From Cercophora sp. LCS_1 (taxonomy: Eukaryota > Ascomycota > Sordariomycetes > Sordariales > Lasiosphaeriaceae), in assembly GCA_036250225.1 (NCBI GenBank), contig JAPZLL010000048.1, positions 186,001 to 250,000 of the forward strand: 64,000 nucleotides of DNA, given 5' to 3'. The notes below the pieces were generated by a model that did no database searches, was not told the origin of the DNA, and saw only the letters and a program-made list of their open reading frames with translations. Within the stretch, counting starts at the first letter, position 1. Every line of letters begins with the position of its first letter. Below, piece by piece: positions 20,718 to 31,362 of this stretch. The position numbers and the translations under genes are program-made.

Positions 20718-22290
20718 AGGCATTAGCGTGGCAGGACAGCACCGGGGCGCGTAGGAGCGGAGTAATATCGTCAAGCGACACAGGTTCAGGACTTCCGTAT
20801 CGCTTCAAGTCGAGAGACGAAGTAGCGAATTAAAGTATCGTGAAGATTGTTGAATAGCCGTGGCCCAAACTTTGGAGCCCCTTGGGGATCGGCAACATGC
20901 CCCGTGAGCGAAAAGGCACTCAGCTCCCCGTCCCCGTCCCCGACCGCTGGCTGCCAGGAATCTCCGCCTCAGTCCATCACCCGTCGCAGCTGCCGTGCTT
21001 TGGGATCCCAGAGAAGGCCAAAGCTTTTTTTTCTGCTAAGGCATCATAGCAAAGCAAGAAGGCTTTTTGTTGGAACCACAAGCAATGGGAAAAGAATGTC
21101 GGGGACGCTATAATCTACAGAAGGCCATTCGACCTATTCGAGGGGGAATTATAGTTACACTGAGAGGCTGCGGTATTATGATCATGCCTCCCGTCCCGGT
21201 GTGCGAAGTGGGGTTGTATGAAACCCCCCTGCTATACATTTTGAAGACATTTTGATATTTCTTTGAGGCCTTTTTATTTCATTCAACGCCTGTCAGTAAT
21301 TCACTCATTTTGCTAATTAGAAGGCAGAGTTGACGAGTTTTTTGTGGCGGTCTTGGCCCTCGGGGCTGCAATTTCGCATGGCCTTCGGGTCCTTTATCTC
21401 GTGTTGGAGCGGGTTCTGGGGAGGGTTCAAGACTTCGTGTTGCGTGCGTGCGTGGTGGTCTTGGCGGCAACTGGCACGTTTGCCACGGTGAGAGTGGGTT
21501 TGTTTTTGTACGCCTGGATGGGTGAGATGGATCGCCGGTGGGATGAGGAGGCGTTGGCGAGGATTTAACAGGCATTTTTATTTTACTTGAAGGTTTTTTT
21601 CGGGGACGCATCGCTACTTTTCGACAGGCGTCCCTTTTTTGAGAGAGAGGTATTATTATCTCCGAATAATAACTTTCTTACCCTCTTTCACTTCTTCAAT
21701 AAGCTTCAACATGACATGTATATGCAGCGAAACAAGACGTATTTCCAAATTTTAATGGCCTGGTTGTTTTACAATAGGCATTAATAATTTCATGGAGGAC
21801 ATCAACGATACGACTTTACATCTCTGTCACGGAGCTTTGCGCTGCTCTGCGTTTTTGTTCCGTGGCAAGATGTGTCGCAGGGCATCGGAAGAAGCCGTCA
21901 CGAAGTGGGTACGGCCTAATTTTTGGCCGAAAAGAGGGGTCAAACGAAGGAATCGTGGCCCCCTGGTTTCTGGCTTCAGAGGAAGAACAACGGAGATAAC
22001 TTGATTGAATTGAACAGTGGTTTTTCGGCTGGAATTGGTGTTTCTGACGTTATTTTACCTGCGCGATACGTTTCCTGTATTTGCTGGTCGACAAGGTGTT
22101 GCGGCGGCAGGGGTCGTCGGAGTGGAGGTGTGGGTCCGTTCCTGGCGTCGCGTCGGCGCTGCAAGAGGACGCGGTGTCAATCTTCTCCAGTTCACCGTTC
22201 CACCTCACTTTGGCCTCAGCTGTCCTCCAGCTCTCTCCATCATCCCACGGCAAATACGAAGCGGGGGTTCTTTACTTTGGCTGATACATC
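20718..22290. other. Gene-free region with repeat module (locus B)
   Basis: No gene is supported in 1.57 kb. A CCCCGT microsatellite lies near 20925-20945. A 20-bp phased array (21240-21330), a GC-rich core (21335-21570) and trailing GGCATTTTT/GGCGTCCC motifs (21572-21640) form a repeat module. The stretch before 22291 is the presumptive promoter and 5' leader of the antiporter gene. Confidence 0.5.
21240..21640 (+). repeat. Array-core-array repeat module (locus B)
   Basis: Cores at about 21246 (GAC), 21267 (GGC), 21287 (CGC) and 21323 (GGC) are spaced near 20 bp in A/T-rich DNA. They lead into a GC-rich block (21335-21570) open on the plus strand and rich in Val/Leu/Ala. AACAGGCATTTTTATTTT and GACAGGCGTCCCTTTTTT follow at 21569-21640. 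The same layout is seen near 47640-48210 (reversed) and 53105-53780. Confidence 0.5.
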
Positions 22291-23856
22291 ATGGCAGGCG
22301 AGAGAGGCGCTTTTCTCGAGTACCATGAGCCTGACGTCATCAGCATCCTGACCATTGTGTCGTTCTTCCTCTTTCTGGTAGTCTCAGAATGGCTCGCCGA
22401 CAAAGTTGTTCGCGCCGGCCTCATCGGTCAGATAGTCGTCGGTATGATCTACGGGATTCCAATTGGCAACATTCTGGCGCTCGATTGGCAACAGACCTTT
22501 CTCGCGTTAGGCTACATCGGACTGATCCTCATCATTTTCGACGGTGAGCTCTGTCAAGCTCCAAATATTGGAGAGGGTTGACCCATTTGTTCTAGGCGGT
22601 CTGACGATCCGGTTGGATCTGCTACGCCAAAACTTCCTGCTCAGCGTCGTCGCCGCATTGATCGGAGTCCTCACCCCGATTGCTTTGTCGTTTGCCCTGT
22701 TGCATGCTGGCTTTGGTCATTGTAGGTCGCGCCTGCATTTTATAGACGTCCAGGGCGCTAAAACTGCGTAGCTGGGCTGGAAGCATTTATCGTTGGCACT
22801 GCGCTCTGTTCGACTTCCCTCGGTACTACCTTTGTTGTCATCAACAAGACTTCTCGTGATATCGACTTCGCTCAGACACGCATCGGCACCGTTCTTATCA
22901 GCGCCGCCGTCCTTGACGATGTATGCGGGCTTGTTCTTGTCAGTGTCATCCACCAGTTACGAGGAATAGCCGACGGCGGCGGTGGTTTGGGTTGGGTTAT
23001 CGGCCGCCCAATCTTAGCCAGCGGTTTGATGGCTCTCGTTACTCCGTTGGCCGCCAAGTTTCTGTTGGGTCCCGTGTTTCGACGAGTCGGGCCTCGCTTT
23101 GTCAAATTCGGGCATGCTGGGAACATCACACTCATGATCGCTGTACTATGTGCCTTCTTGGCCATTGCGGCGTATGCTGGCGCATCCGTGTTGTTTGGAG
23201 CGTTCCTGGCAGGCACAGTCGTCAGCAGCCTGCCCAGTCAAGGAGAGCTATCTCTGTCTGTGAACCACAACACAGATGAGATCAATGTCGGTAACGCCAC
23301 ATTCACCCATACTTTCGAGAAATACGTGGGAAACGTTCAACGATTCATCCTTCAACCCTTGTTTTTCGCCAGCATCGGGTTCGCCATACCTTTCCTCGAT
23401 TTGTGGACCGGCGAGATGATATGGAAGGGCATCGTGTTTGCCGTCTTGATGGCACTTAGCAAGCTTGCCGTCGGTGCTGTTGTGCCAATCTGGGTCCTTC
23501 TTTCCGGCCCTAGCAGCACCGAGAAACCATCTGCGAAGGGTTCCAGCTGGCCCGCCGCGACGCTTCTTGGAATGGCAATGGTTGCCCGAGGCGAGATCGG
23601 GCTCCTCATTATTCAAATCGGTCTCAACGAAACGCCTTACCTCTCGCAGAAAGCATTCATCGTTGCTGTCTGGGCTATCGTCTTGAACACGGTCATCGGC
23701 CCGGTCTGCGTTGGGATCCTCCTCGGCAGTGTCGGCCAAGCTATCGCCGATGACAGCTACTGGGGAAGGCAACCGAAAGGCAGTCCAGATGTTCGGGGTT
23801 TCGCTCACCCAGCAGCGGCAAACGGCCCACCGAGCGCAGTCAACAGCACAGGATGA
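22291..23856 (+). CDS. CPA2-type Na+/H+ antiporter (KefB/NhaS3-like)
   Basis: Integral membrane cation/proton exchanger of about 485 residues for ion and pH homeostasis. Three exons: 22291-22543, 22596-22715 and 22772-23856. Multiple hydrophobic segments start with SILTIVSFFLFLVVSEWLAD. The second segment, GLIGQIVVGMIYGIP, matches the conserved CPA2 repeat start. TSLGTTFVV and AVLDDVCGLVLVSV carry the paired Asp typical of the transport site in CPA2 exchangers. A final conserved region, GMAMVARGEIGLLI, is also family-typical. The C-terminal tail after about residue 450 is short and polar. The start ATG at 22291 is the first in a CATCATGG context. Confidence 0.92.
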
Positions 23857-24749
23857 TGCGGACCGCCTAGTGTCCTCGACACCCTACCCCATGCTCCCCC
23901 GCGCGGTTGTTACCCCATCCAACTCAGTCTTTAGCGCAATATGCACCGTGGTCCTGTTCCTATTTTCGGAGGATTTGGCGTCTCTTTCCGCTCGCGTGGT
24001 ACAGTTTGCGATTTTGCGGCTCCGCTTGCATTGTTGGGCGCGCCAGGAGTGTTGACGACGTCGATCAAACACCCGCACTCACGGCCCCTTGGACCGGCAA
24101 ACAATTGCCTATCGCGAGCAAACCCCCAAGGAAGCTTGAAAATCCGATCCAAAGATTTTCTGGATCGCGGGATGGCAGTCCAATTTGGAAGTATGCTTCG
24201 ACGAGATTCATGGGAATTTGTTGTGGTTGTCGACATCATTGGTGAGAGATAGGGGGAAGAAGCATCGCATGATCTGACGCTAGCAGGCATTGCTGTAAGA
24301 TCTCCCTACGACCCCCATCTTGGCGATCCGCTCGGGATATGCCACGCCCGGGCGACGGCGAGGCGAGGCAACCAGAACCCGACCATTAGCCTGGGCATTG
24401 TCTCACAGAGGCTGATTTCGATGTCTGGCCCAGGAGCGGACTTCTTGACGCAGGCCAGTCCTTCCCGATGCGCGGGTCTCGTTTCTCACCCCAGTCGTTT
24501 CACGACACAATGCGGGTCAGACAGCCCCTTCTTTCTAGCCGTTATGCTTGTGGATCGTACATAGGCAACATCGCTTGCTTTTACTTTCTTTCCTTCATCT
24601 CATTTTTTTTTTACTTTCTGTCGATGGCGGAGGGAGTCTAGATTTCTTTTCTTTTCCTCATTCTTCTTGGCGCGCGTAGCCTTTCCCTTTCTTCGTTTCT
24701 TTCAGCAGCCGGCCTGGTAGCCACTGCCCTGATTTGCCGGTTTTTCATC
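23857..24749. other. Intergenic region upstream of S41-type peptidase gene
   Basis: About 0.9 kb holding the 3' end of the antiporter gene and the promoter of the next gene. The last 200 bases are strongly T/C-rich (24590-24700), typical of a fungal core promoter. Short open frames show no domain. Nothing else is recognised. Confidence 0.45.
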
Positions 24750-27180
24750 ATGGGGCTCACCAGGCGCAGGTTAGCTGCGCTTTTTGTTGTTCAGATGCTG
24801 GGGTTCCTTGGCGTTGACGCAGTCCCGGCGCCAGCGCCTGTTCCAGCGCCACAGGTCACCAACACACCTGTTTCAGGTCCACCCAATCCCAATGCCTGTG
24901 CATCAATAGCATCGGTGACGGCGTCGCTGCTGTCCGCCAGTCCGCAAGGTGAGTCTTTGACGACTGCGCATGTTGACATGACTGACAACAAGTGCTAGCG
25001 ACGCCCACTGTGCCCGCAACACTTGCAATCGAGTGTCTGCGAACAGTGCCCAACAAGGTTGAGCCTGCACAGAAGCTCATCAAGAGTCTCAAGGCCTTTT
25101 TTCAATGGCAGAGTTCCCTGGCGTTCCTGAAGTCGCCTCCTGAGTCTTACATGTTTGAGCCTGTCGACATCATGGCCGGACTGGACAACATTTCGACCAC
25201 GGCTGCCGCGGGAGGATATGGGAACGAATTCGACTTTGGAATCTCCATTGTCTATCTGCTGCAGTCAGCTCACGATGGCCACTTTGCTTTCCGCCCCGAC
25301 GTTTTCAAGGGCTTTGGGTTTAGAAACGCCATGGCTATGGACATTGTGACGGTCTCGATTGATGGGGTTCAGCTGCCAAAGCTCTACCATTACGGTAATT
25401 TTCTTAGGGTCTGCGTGAGAGGAGCACATGCACTGACAGCGAGACTGCAGATGAGCTGGTGGCAAACTCCACGGCACGGAATGGAACTCTGCCACGGGCG
25501 ATTGTCAAGATCAACGGCGAAGACGCAGCAACCGTGATCGAGAGGAGAAACGCCGTGTTCAGCGGCTACCAGGATGCAGATTCCCAGTGGAACGGAGCGA
25601 TGAGGTCGTACGCCTTCCCAGGAGCATCGACGTTTGTTGCGGCTTCGCTGGACTACCAGGGTCCCAACGTGACACTGGAGTACGACAACGGAGAGAAGAG
25701 GACACAGGAGAACTTTGCCATCATCAGAGACGGCGCGAACTTCACAGGAGTCAACACCGGCGAGGACTACTACAACAGGTTCTGCAACCCCGATGCTGCT
25801 GTCGCCGTCACGCCTCCCACGCCTGTTCAACCAGCACCCCCGACAACACCAACCACTGTCTCCCCAACAATCAGCGGGTATCCCTACCCCATAATCCGCG
25901 ACAGTGGCGCAAACATCACTGCGGGCTACTTCCTGAATGGCACAGGCTACGAGGACGTTGCGGTCCTGTCCGTGATTGGGTTTTCGCCTGCTGCAGGCAT
26001 CTCGGGTATCGAATACTTGACCAACTTCCAACGCACGATTGAGCAATTCCTTGTCCTGTGCAAGACCAACAACAAGAAAAAGCTCGTCGTTGATGTCTCG
26101 GCGAACGGTGGTGGCTACATTGTGGCAGGATACGAGCTCTTCAACCAACTTTTCCCCGGTATCCCGATGTTCCGCGCCGACAACCTGCGAGAAAGCGAAA
26201 GTCTCCGGCACATGGCACAAGTTTCAGATCGCTTTCTTGATGAAATCCTAACATTTGACGCTTCTATCCTCGAGGACGCCGACATTGCTGAGGACCAAGC
26301 GGAAGCTGCCCGCCAGGTGGCCTTTGGCACGCTCCAATCCAGCTCCATTATCGGAAACATTGTCCCCGGCGGCGTCTTTTCCCCCGACGGGACCAACCTC
26401 ACGACAGTCGACGCCATCCTCGACCCAGTGACAATCCTTGGTGATCGCTTCACGGCCTACCAGTTTACGCCCCTGAATGAAACCAATGACGCATTCAACG
26501 TTTCGGGCACTGGCCACCGCGCCAACTTGCCACCAGCCGTCTTCGAGCCCGAAAACGTTGTGCTTCTCACCGACGGCACGTGCGGCTCAACTTGCACGCT
26601 CTTCGCCTACCTGATGATCTTGCAGCTCGACATCAAGACCGCCAGCGTTGGAGGCCGTCCCAAAGCAGGTCCCATGCAGTCCGTTGCCGGCGTCGAGGGT
26701 GCACAGGTGTTCTTCCTTGAGGATATCAGCGCCGCCGCCTCGGCAGTTCTGATCCTCGACCCAGCGCTGAATCAGACAGACAGCGAGCTCCAGATTCTGG
26801 ATGAGGGTTACGCTCTCACTCGTGCCGCGAACCCGGCTAGACCTGGTGCAGTCAACGGCAAGAACGCTTTCATGCGCGCCGATGCCGAGACTCCACTGCA
26901 GTTCCTATATCAGCCCGCCAACTGCCGCTTTTTTTACACGAAGGAAATGTTGTTCGGTCCGGTTGAGGTGTGGAAGCGCGCTGTTGACTCGACATGGACT
27001 GATCCGGCCAAGTTCTGTGTCGAGGGGAGCAGAGTAGCCGTCAACCTGACCGAGGAACCGGCTGATGGCAAGTTCTTCTTGAACTCCAAGATTCGGGTTG
27101 GTGGTGCTGGTGCTCTACAGGCCGGAGGGATCAGAGCAGCGGTTGTCGGTGCGGTTGTTGTAGCTTTGCTGTGCATGTAA
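24750..27180 (+). CDS. Secreted, probably GPI-anchored S41-family (CPAF-like) serine peptidase
   Basis: Three exons (24750-24948, 24993-25394, 25451-27180) encode 776 residues. The signal peptide LAALFVVQMLGFLGVDA is followed by a Pro-rich stretch and an N-terminal domain with a Cys pair. AHDGHFAFRPD (about residue 175) and the Ser region LLTDGTCGSTCTLFAYLM (about 563-580) are the conserved blocks of fungal CPAF-like S41 proteins. LVVDVSANGGGYIVAGYELF is the intervening conserved strand-loop. The C-terminus ends in a hydrophobic stretch with no charged tail (AAVVGAVVVALLCM), the signature of a GPI-attachment signal. It should act at the cell surface or wall. The substrate is unknown. Confidence 0.88.
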
Positions 27181-27583
27181 GACAATATCTAGGTGACAGA
27201 TAACAGGTCGGTTGGGTGGGTAGGTGACGGAGTTTTGGGAGCCTGGAGGGAATCTGGAAATCTTTAGTACCTAATTGTGTTTGATTGATGTCCATTATTC
27301 GTTCTTGTGTGTGCATTTGGGCAAGGCTTTTAATCCGAAAGAACGAAGTTTGAGATATAGAAAGATTGATGATGCCTCTTCCAGATGAAAGAAGTAGTAT
27401 GGGTGATCATTCAATGCCTTTTTCGAAGATGACAATGCATGAGACTGAACCATCGATGCCTTGTCTGAAAACGCAAGTGAGTATCGACAAACTTTTGATC
27501 TGCTTGAAGAAGTAGGCCGAAGTTGGGAGCTGGACGGAACGACCGTGATCGCGGCCCATTTATAGACCGACATCAACCATTGC
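27181..27583. repeat. Intergenic spacer with degenerate 21-bp phased array
   Basis: Between the S41 and family A member 2 genes. ATGCC/ATGCA cores lie at about 27371, 27413, 27434 and 27455 (steps 42, 21, 21) in A/T-rich DNA, with weaker AAGGC and ACGC motifs at 27323 and 27470. There is no adjoining GC-rich core, so this is an array-only locus of the family. Confidence 0.5.
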
Positions 27584-28045
27584 TTAAAACTTTCCGTTCA
27601 AAATTTTCCATTTCTGTGTGGAAACCCCCCTGCCCCTCCATCCTTGGTAGCCATGATCCCCTCTGAAAAGTACCTCAGCCTGGCCCATTCGTAACCAATC
27701 CTCGAGAATGCCGCGCATCTGCTGGGTATCTCCTTCCCACCATTTCCCACATGTGGACCAGCACTGTGTTTCGCAGGAGAAATGGCACTCGATACCCCGG
27801 CCATCGCAGTAGTTTGGGCATTTTTCAGCGGTGCATCCCACCTTGCAGTCGGTAAGCCAGGCCCACTCCGGCTCACTGTAGTGCGACGACAGCTCGAGCT
27901 TTTCGGTTGGAAAACCCGCCGCCGGCGAAAGACCGGCAATCTGTCGAGCTCGTTTTGGGTTGACGGTGGCCCAAGGCCGAGGCGGTGACTGGTATGCCAG
28001 GTTTGTGGTCGCAAGGAGCAGAAGCAATGTGTTGATGAGAGTCAT
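27584..28045 (-). CDS. Small secreted cysteine-rich protein, family A member 2 (frameshifted C-terminus)
   Basis: 153-residue intronless frame with signal peptide MTLINTLLLLLATTNLAYQ. Eight Cys are spaced C-x3-C-x4-C-x3-C-x6-C-x3-C-x3-C-x3-C, matching the gene at 13120 apart from one extra residue between Cys4 and Cys5. The conserved helix reads MRGILEDWLRMGQAEVLF. After that the frame diverges, but the alternative frame encodes GGAGGFPHRN, matching AFPHKN in member 1 and AFPHRP in member 3. An indel near 27665 therefore appears to have replaced the ancestral tail. The protein may still fold, because the Cys core is intact. Not recognised in any named family. Confidence 0.8.
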   Translation of the reverse strand: MTLINTLLLLLATTNLAYQSPPRPWATVNPKRARQIAGLSPAAGFPTEKLELSSHYSEPEWAWLTDCKVGCTAEKCPNYCDGRGIECHFSCETQCWSTCGKWWEGDTQQMRGILEDWLRMGQAEVLFRGDHGYQGWRGRGVSTQKWKILNGKF

Positions 28046-28511
28046 GTTCGAGTGGAAATGTGGTTATTGAGGGATGTGGTGGCCGAGGGGGAACGCTTGA
28101 TAACGACTTGATACCTACGGAAGTTGACTTCTTGGAAGGGGTAGGACGTGAGAAACAGTTCCAGAGAGAGATGACATGATGGTTTTATCCTTGTAAGTTA
28201 GGTTTATTGTGCGTCTGTTGAGGAGCGTGGGCCTCGGTTGGTACAGACACCGTTTTGGCCGATACGCTTGTTTCTCGACCAGCCGAAGCCATATCGCCAC
28301 GGCCACCTGACAGCGGGCCACTCTCAGCGTGGTACCTACCATGCATCATTGGTGGGGTTGTCAAGGATAATCACCAACCTAACACTGAGTGTGGCGATGT
28401 GGTGTCAAACAGGCTGGTTAACACTAGTAATTGCACAGCCATGCAAATTGCGGACCATCGGCTCAAATCTCTTCCTTTGAGGTTGTGAATACAGGATAAC
28501 CTTCCAAACCT
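28046..28511. other. Spacer between family A members 2 and 3
   Basis: About 0.46 kb upstream of member 2 and downstream of member 3, both on the minus strand. It presumably contains the member 2 promoter. No gene or repeat is recognised. Confidence 0.4.
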
Positions 28512-29150
28512 TCACTTCTCTGCTGGTCTGTGAGGGAACGCCGCCGCATCTCCCCCCTTTGCTTCCGTTTCTTCCAAAATCTCCTCCACTCGATGAAGAA
28601 AAACCCGATCCTCGAGGATATTACGCAGATATATGGTGTCCGTCTTGACGAACGCGTCGCATTTCCCAGCACAGCGATCAATGCATCCTCTGGAATAGGA
28701 TAACTCTCTACCACAAATGGGTTCGTAGTACTGCTGCGCGCAGTCCGCCGTACATTTCTTCATGAATCGCTCTGTTTCGGATTGTGGCTTCGAATCGTCC
28801 GGTAGGGTCTTGATGGTAAATCCCCTGTTCGATGGCCTGCTCTTCGACTTGCCTCTCCCGCCTGAGCCGCCCGGGGTAGCATCGGCGAATTTGGGGATAT
28901 TCGGGGATCAAATCCCAGAATCCTCGTTTTGAGCCTGAATGAGCTGTGGCATCCTCAGACGGAACTCTGGCTGAGGTTTCGGGCGGTATCGAGGTCTGCT
29001 GCGCTCTCGGAACACGGGAATCATCGAGGAGGCCATGTTTTGGTGTATTTCCGAGAGGGTTGCGGATAACGCCACACTCGTCGTCCCAGGGGCTTGGTGC
29101 GACGCTGTGGCTCCAACAAGCGATGCCAGAACGCATGTCGAAAAGCGCAT
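28512..29150 (-). pseudogene. Family A member 3, interrupted by an in-frame TGA
   Basis: One reading frame runs from a signal-peptide start (ATG at 29150, MRFSTCVLASLVGATASHQA) to a conserved Cys domain ending AAFPHRPAEK at 28512. A TGA at 28910-28908 breaks it between the two parts. The Cys domain (from about 28770) has C-x3-C-x8-C-x9-C-x3-C-x3-C, then IYLRNILEDRVFLHRVEEILEE, matching members 1 and 2. Cys3 and Cys5 of the eight-Cys pattern are absent together. An intron could in principle remove the stop, but I see no convincing donor/acceptor pair. A pseudogene or sequencing error is equally possible. Confidence 0.55.
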
Positions 29151-29736
29151 GGAAGTTGAATAGCCAAATTCGAGAGATAATTAGAGGAAAGGGAGGAGGT
29201 ATCGGTGGGAGAGTAAATCCGCTCGCGGTGAACTTTGAACGGTTTGTCGGCAGCCCTCTTGTGAGCATAATTTTCTCTTCAATCCGAGGAGTTGGCCGAC
29301 AAGTCATGGTGAAACAGTAATCTCCTGGGCTTTGTCGGATTTGAAGGAAGGTTCGTTGGTCGGAACCACAAAATGACTCTGATCAACTACCCAGTAATGA
29401 AGCCGGTTATGCCCAACATGATGGGGGGAACGAGACCTTTTTGTGTTCCGATTTTTGAGTAAACTGCCCTTGATAGATATCCATGTCTGCGGTAGGCTCA
29501 GGGCGGCGATGCGACGCCTTGACGGCCGATAGACTAGCTTTTTGCAATTGCAGCATACCTACCGGTAGGTTGTTTTGGCGCTGGCGGGGATTCGGTGCCG
29601 ATTCCGCGGGGTGGGGTTTGGGATTCGGTGCCTGGTGGCCCAGGCGTACGGAATCTGGGACCAGGCAATTTTAGTGAGGACTTCCCCGCATCTTCCGCTT
29701 CGAGCCTTCCCCATCCAACCCCACCTCCAAACAACA
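29151..29736. promoter_or_regulatory. Upstream region of the C2HC5 zinc-finger gene
   Basis: About 0.59 kb between divergent starts. A short GGTGCCGATT/GGTGCCTGGT near-duplication lies near 29590-29640. The bases just before 29737 (CAACCCCACCTCCAAACAACA) are a C/A-rich leader typical of fungal 5' UTRs. No other feature is seen. Confidence 0.4.
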
Positions 29737-31362
29737 ATGGCCGCCCAAGCTCAGCTTTCTCGACTCCTCCCACTGCCAGACGATGAGTTGAAGCAAGTCC
29801 TTGACTATGCTTCTACGCTCTCCAAATCTGAAGCAGTCGAGCACTTTACTGATCTGCTTGGTGACTCACCCCAGGCCGTCGGCTTCATCTCCTCGTTCAA
29901 TTCCCGTCGCGTCGACCCAAAAGCATCCCTCGCTCCATCCTCTGCGGTCGCCCCCAGTTCAGCAGGGCCCGGCTCAGCAGGGCCTAGTTCGGGACAGAAT
30001 TCCGACCTCGAAGGGGTTCCCAAACACAAGCGCCCTGCGAAAAAGAAGAAGGCGAACCTCCATGCCCTCCCGCCCCGCCAGATCGCTGCCTTCGACGTTG
30101 GTCCTGGAATAGCGTACAACAAGAAAGACCAGAACGAGGATTACATATCCGGGCGGTCCGGAGCGTCGACACCCCGAAACAATGCCGGTCCCACTAAAGC
30201 CCCGCCGGCGCCGATCGTGACCCCTTCCGAACCATCCCGGCCAACCCCTCCCCCGGTCTCCCGAACACCTCCCGTACAAGCTCGCTCGAATCCTTCTGCC
30301 AGTGGGACTCTTGTGTCAGAACTCGTCCTCCCCAAAGCAAAGCCCAGCAAGAATGCCACCAAGGTCACAATCACCGGGGGCGTCCCGATGCAGGGCGCCT
30401 CCACAGCTCTCAGCGATCTAGACCAAGCTATCCGCTCCCTCGAGATCACAACCAATCCCTCCCACGCCTCCAACACAACTGAGGGTATTTCTGCCCGCCG
30501 CTGCAACTGTGTAGCGACCAAGCATCCTATCCTTGCCGCGGCTCCAAACTGCAAGAATTGCGGGAAGGTCATCTGCATCAAGGAGGGTCTGGGCCCATGT
30601 ACATTCTGTGGCGAGCCGCTTCTAAGCTCATCCGAGGTACAAGGCATGATCAAGGAGCTGCGTGCAGAGCGGGGTCGGGAGCGGATGGCGGCGGACCGGG
30701 AGGCACATAAGAAGGCAGAGGTTTCAAGCACACCGCGTCCATTTGCCCTACCGCGCGCCGAGGAGCCTAACCCTGCCGAAGCGCGGGCTTTGGCGCACAG
30801 AGATAAGCTTCTCAATTTCCAGGCGCAAAATGCGCAAAGGACAACGATACGGGATGAGGCGGCCGATTTCGATGTAGCGTTGACGGGAAGCATGTGGGCA
30901 AGTCCAGAGGAACGGGCCTTGGCTCTGAAGAGACAACAAAAGCTACTGCGCGAGATGGAGTGGAACGCGATGCCCGAGTATGAGAAGACGAGACAGGTGG
31001 TCAGCATTGATATCTCGGGAAGGAGAGTATTCAAGAAGATGGCCAAGATCGAGCGACCGGTTACTCCTGACGAAGAGCCTGATGGCGGCGCTCCTGTGTT
31101 GCGGGAAACAGACGGCAACCGTGGAGGCGTGTTCAGCCATAATCCTCTCTTGGGTGGATTGATCAAGCCCGTGTATGTGCCCGACACCGACGGCGAGGGG
31201 AAAGGGAAGTCCCGAGAGTTGGAGGGTAGGAAGGACAAGTCCTCAAGGTGGCGGAGAGTACAGGACGACGGAGATAATGAGGGAGTTATTCTTGATGGAG
31301 GGATATCCGGTGGCAGGGATGGCGATGAGCCAGACTGTGGGTGGTTTACCAACAGTGCATGA
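29737..31362 (+). CDS. RQT4: C2HC5 zinc-finger protein, TRIP4/ASC-1 family (Rqt4-like)
   Basis: Single-exon 541-residue protein. The start ATG at 29737 follows CAAACAACA; an earlier in-frame start would add an Arg/Gly-rich stretch with no conservation. The N-terminal region (1-55) is helical. A disordered Ser/Pro/Ala-rich segment with a Lys cluster follows (about 65-250). The zinc finger, about residues 253-296, reads RRCNCVATKHP...CKNCGKVIC...GPCTFCGEPL, the zf-C2HC5 signature of activating signal cointegrator 1. In yeast, the Rqt4 member belongs to the ribosome-quality-control trigger complex that acts on ubiquitinated collided ribosomes. A long charged helix (about 300-420) follows. A 508-codon open frame on the opposite strand is most likely a composition shadow. 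Confidence 0.88.
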   Translation: MAAQAQLSRLLPLPDDELKQVLDYASTLSKSEAVEHFTDLLGDSPQAVGFISSFNSRRVDPKASLAPSSAVAPSSAGPGSAGPSSGQNSDLEGVPKHKRPAKKKKANLHALPPRQIAAFDVGPGIAYNKKDQNEDYISGRSGASTPRNNAGPTKAPPAPIVTPSEPSRPTPPPVSRTPPVQARSNPSASGTLVSELVLPKAKPSKNATKVTITGGVPMQGASTALSDLDQAIRSLEITTNPSHASNTTEGISARRCNCVATKHPILAAAPNCKNCGKVICIKEGLGPCTFCGEPLLSSSEVQGMIKELRAERGRERMAADREAHKKAEVSSTPRPFALPRAEEPNPAEARALAHRDKLLNFQAQNAQRTTIRDEAADFDVALTGSMWASPEERALALKRQQKLLREMEWNAMPEYEKTRQVVSIDISGRRVFKKMAKIERPVTPDEEPDGGAPVLRETDGNRGGVFSHNPLLGGLIKPVYVPDTDGEGKGKSRELEGRKDKSSRWRRVQDDGDNEGVILDGGISGGRDGDEPDCGWFTNSA

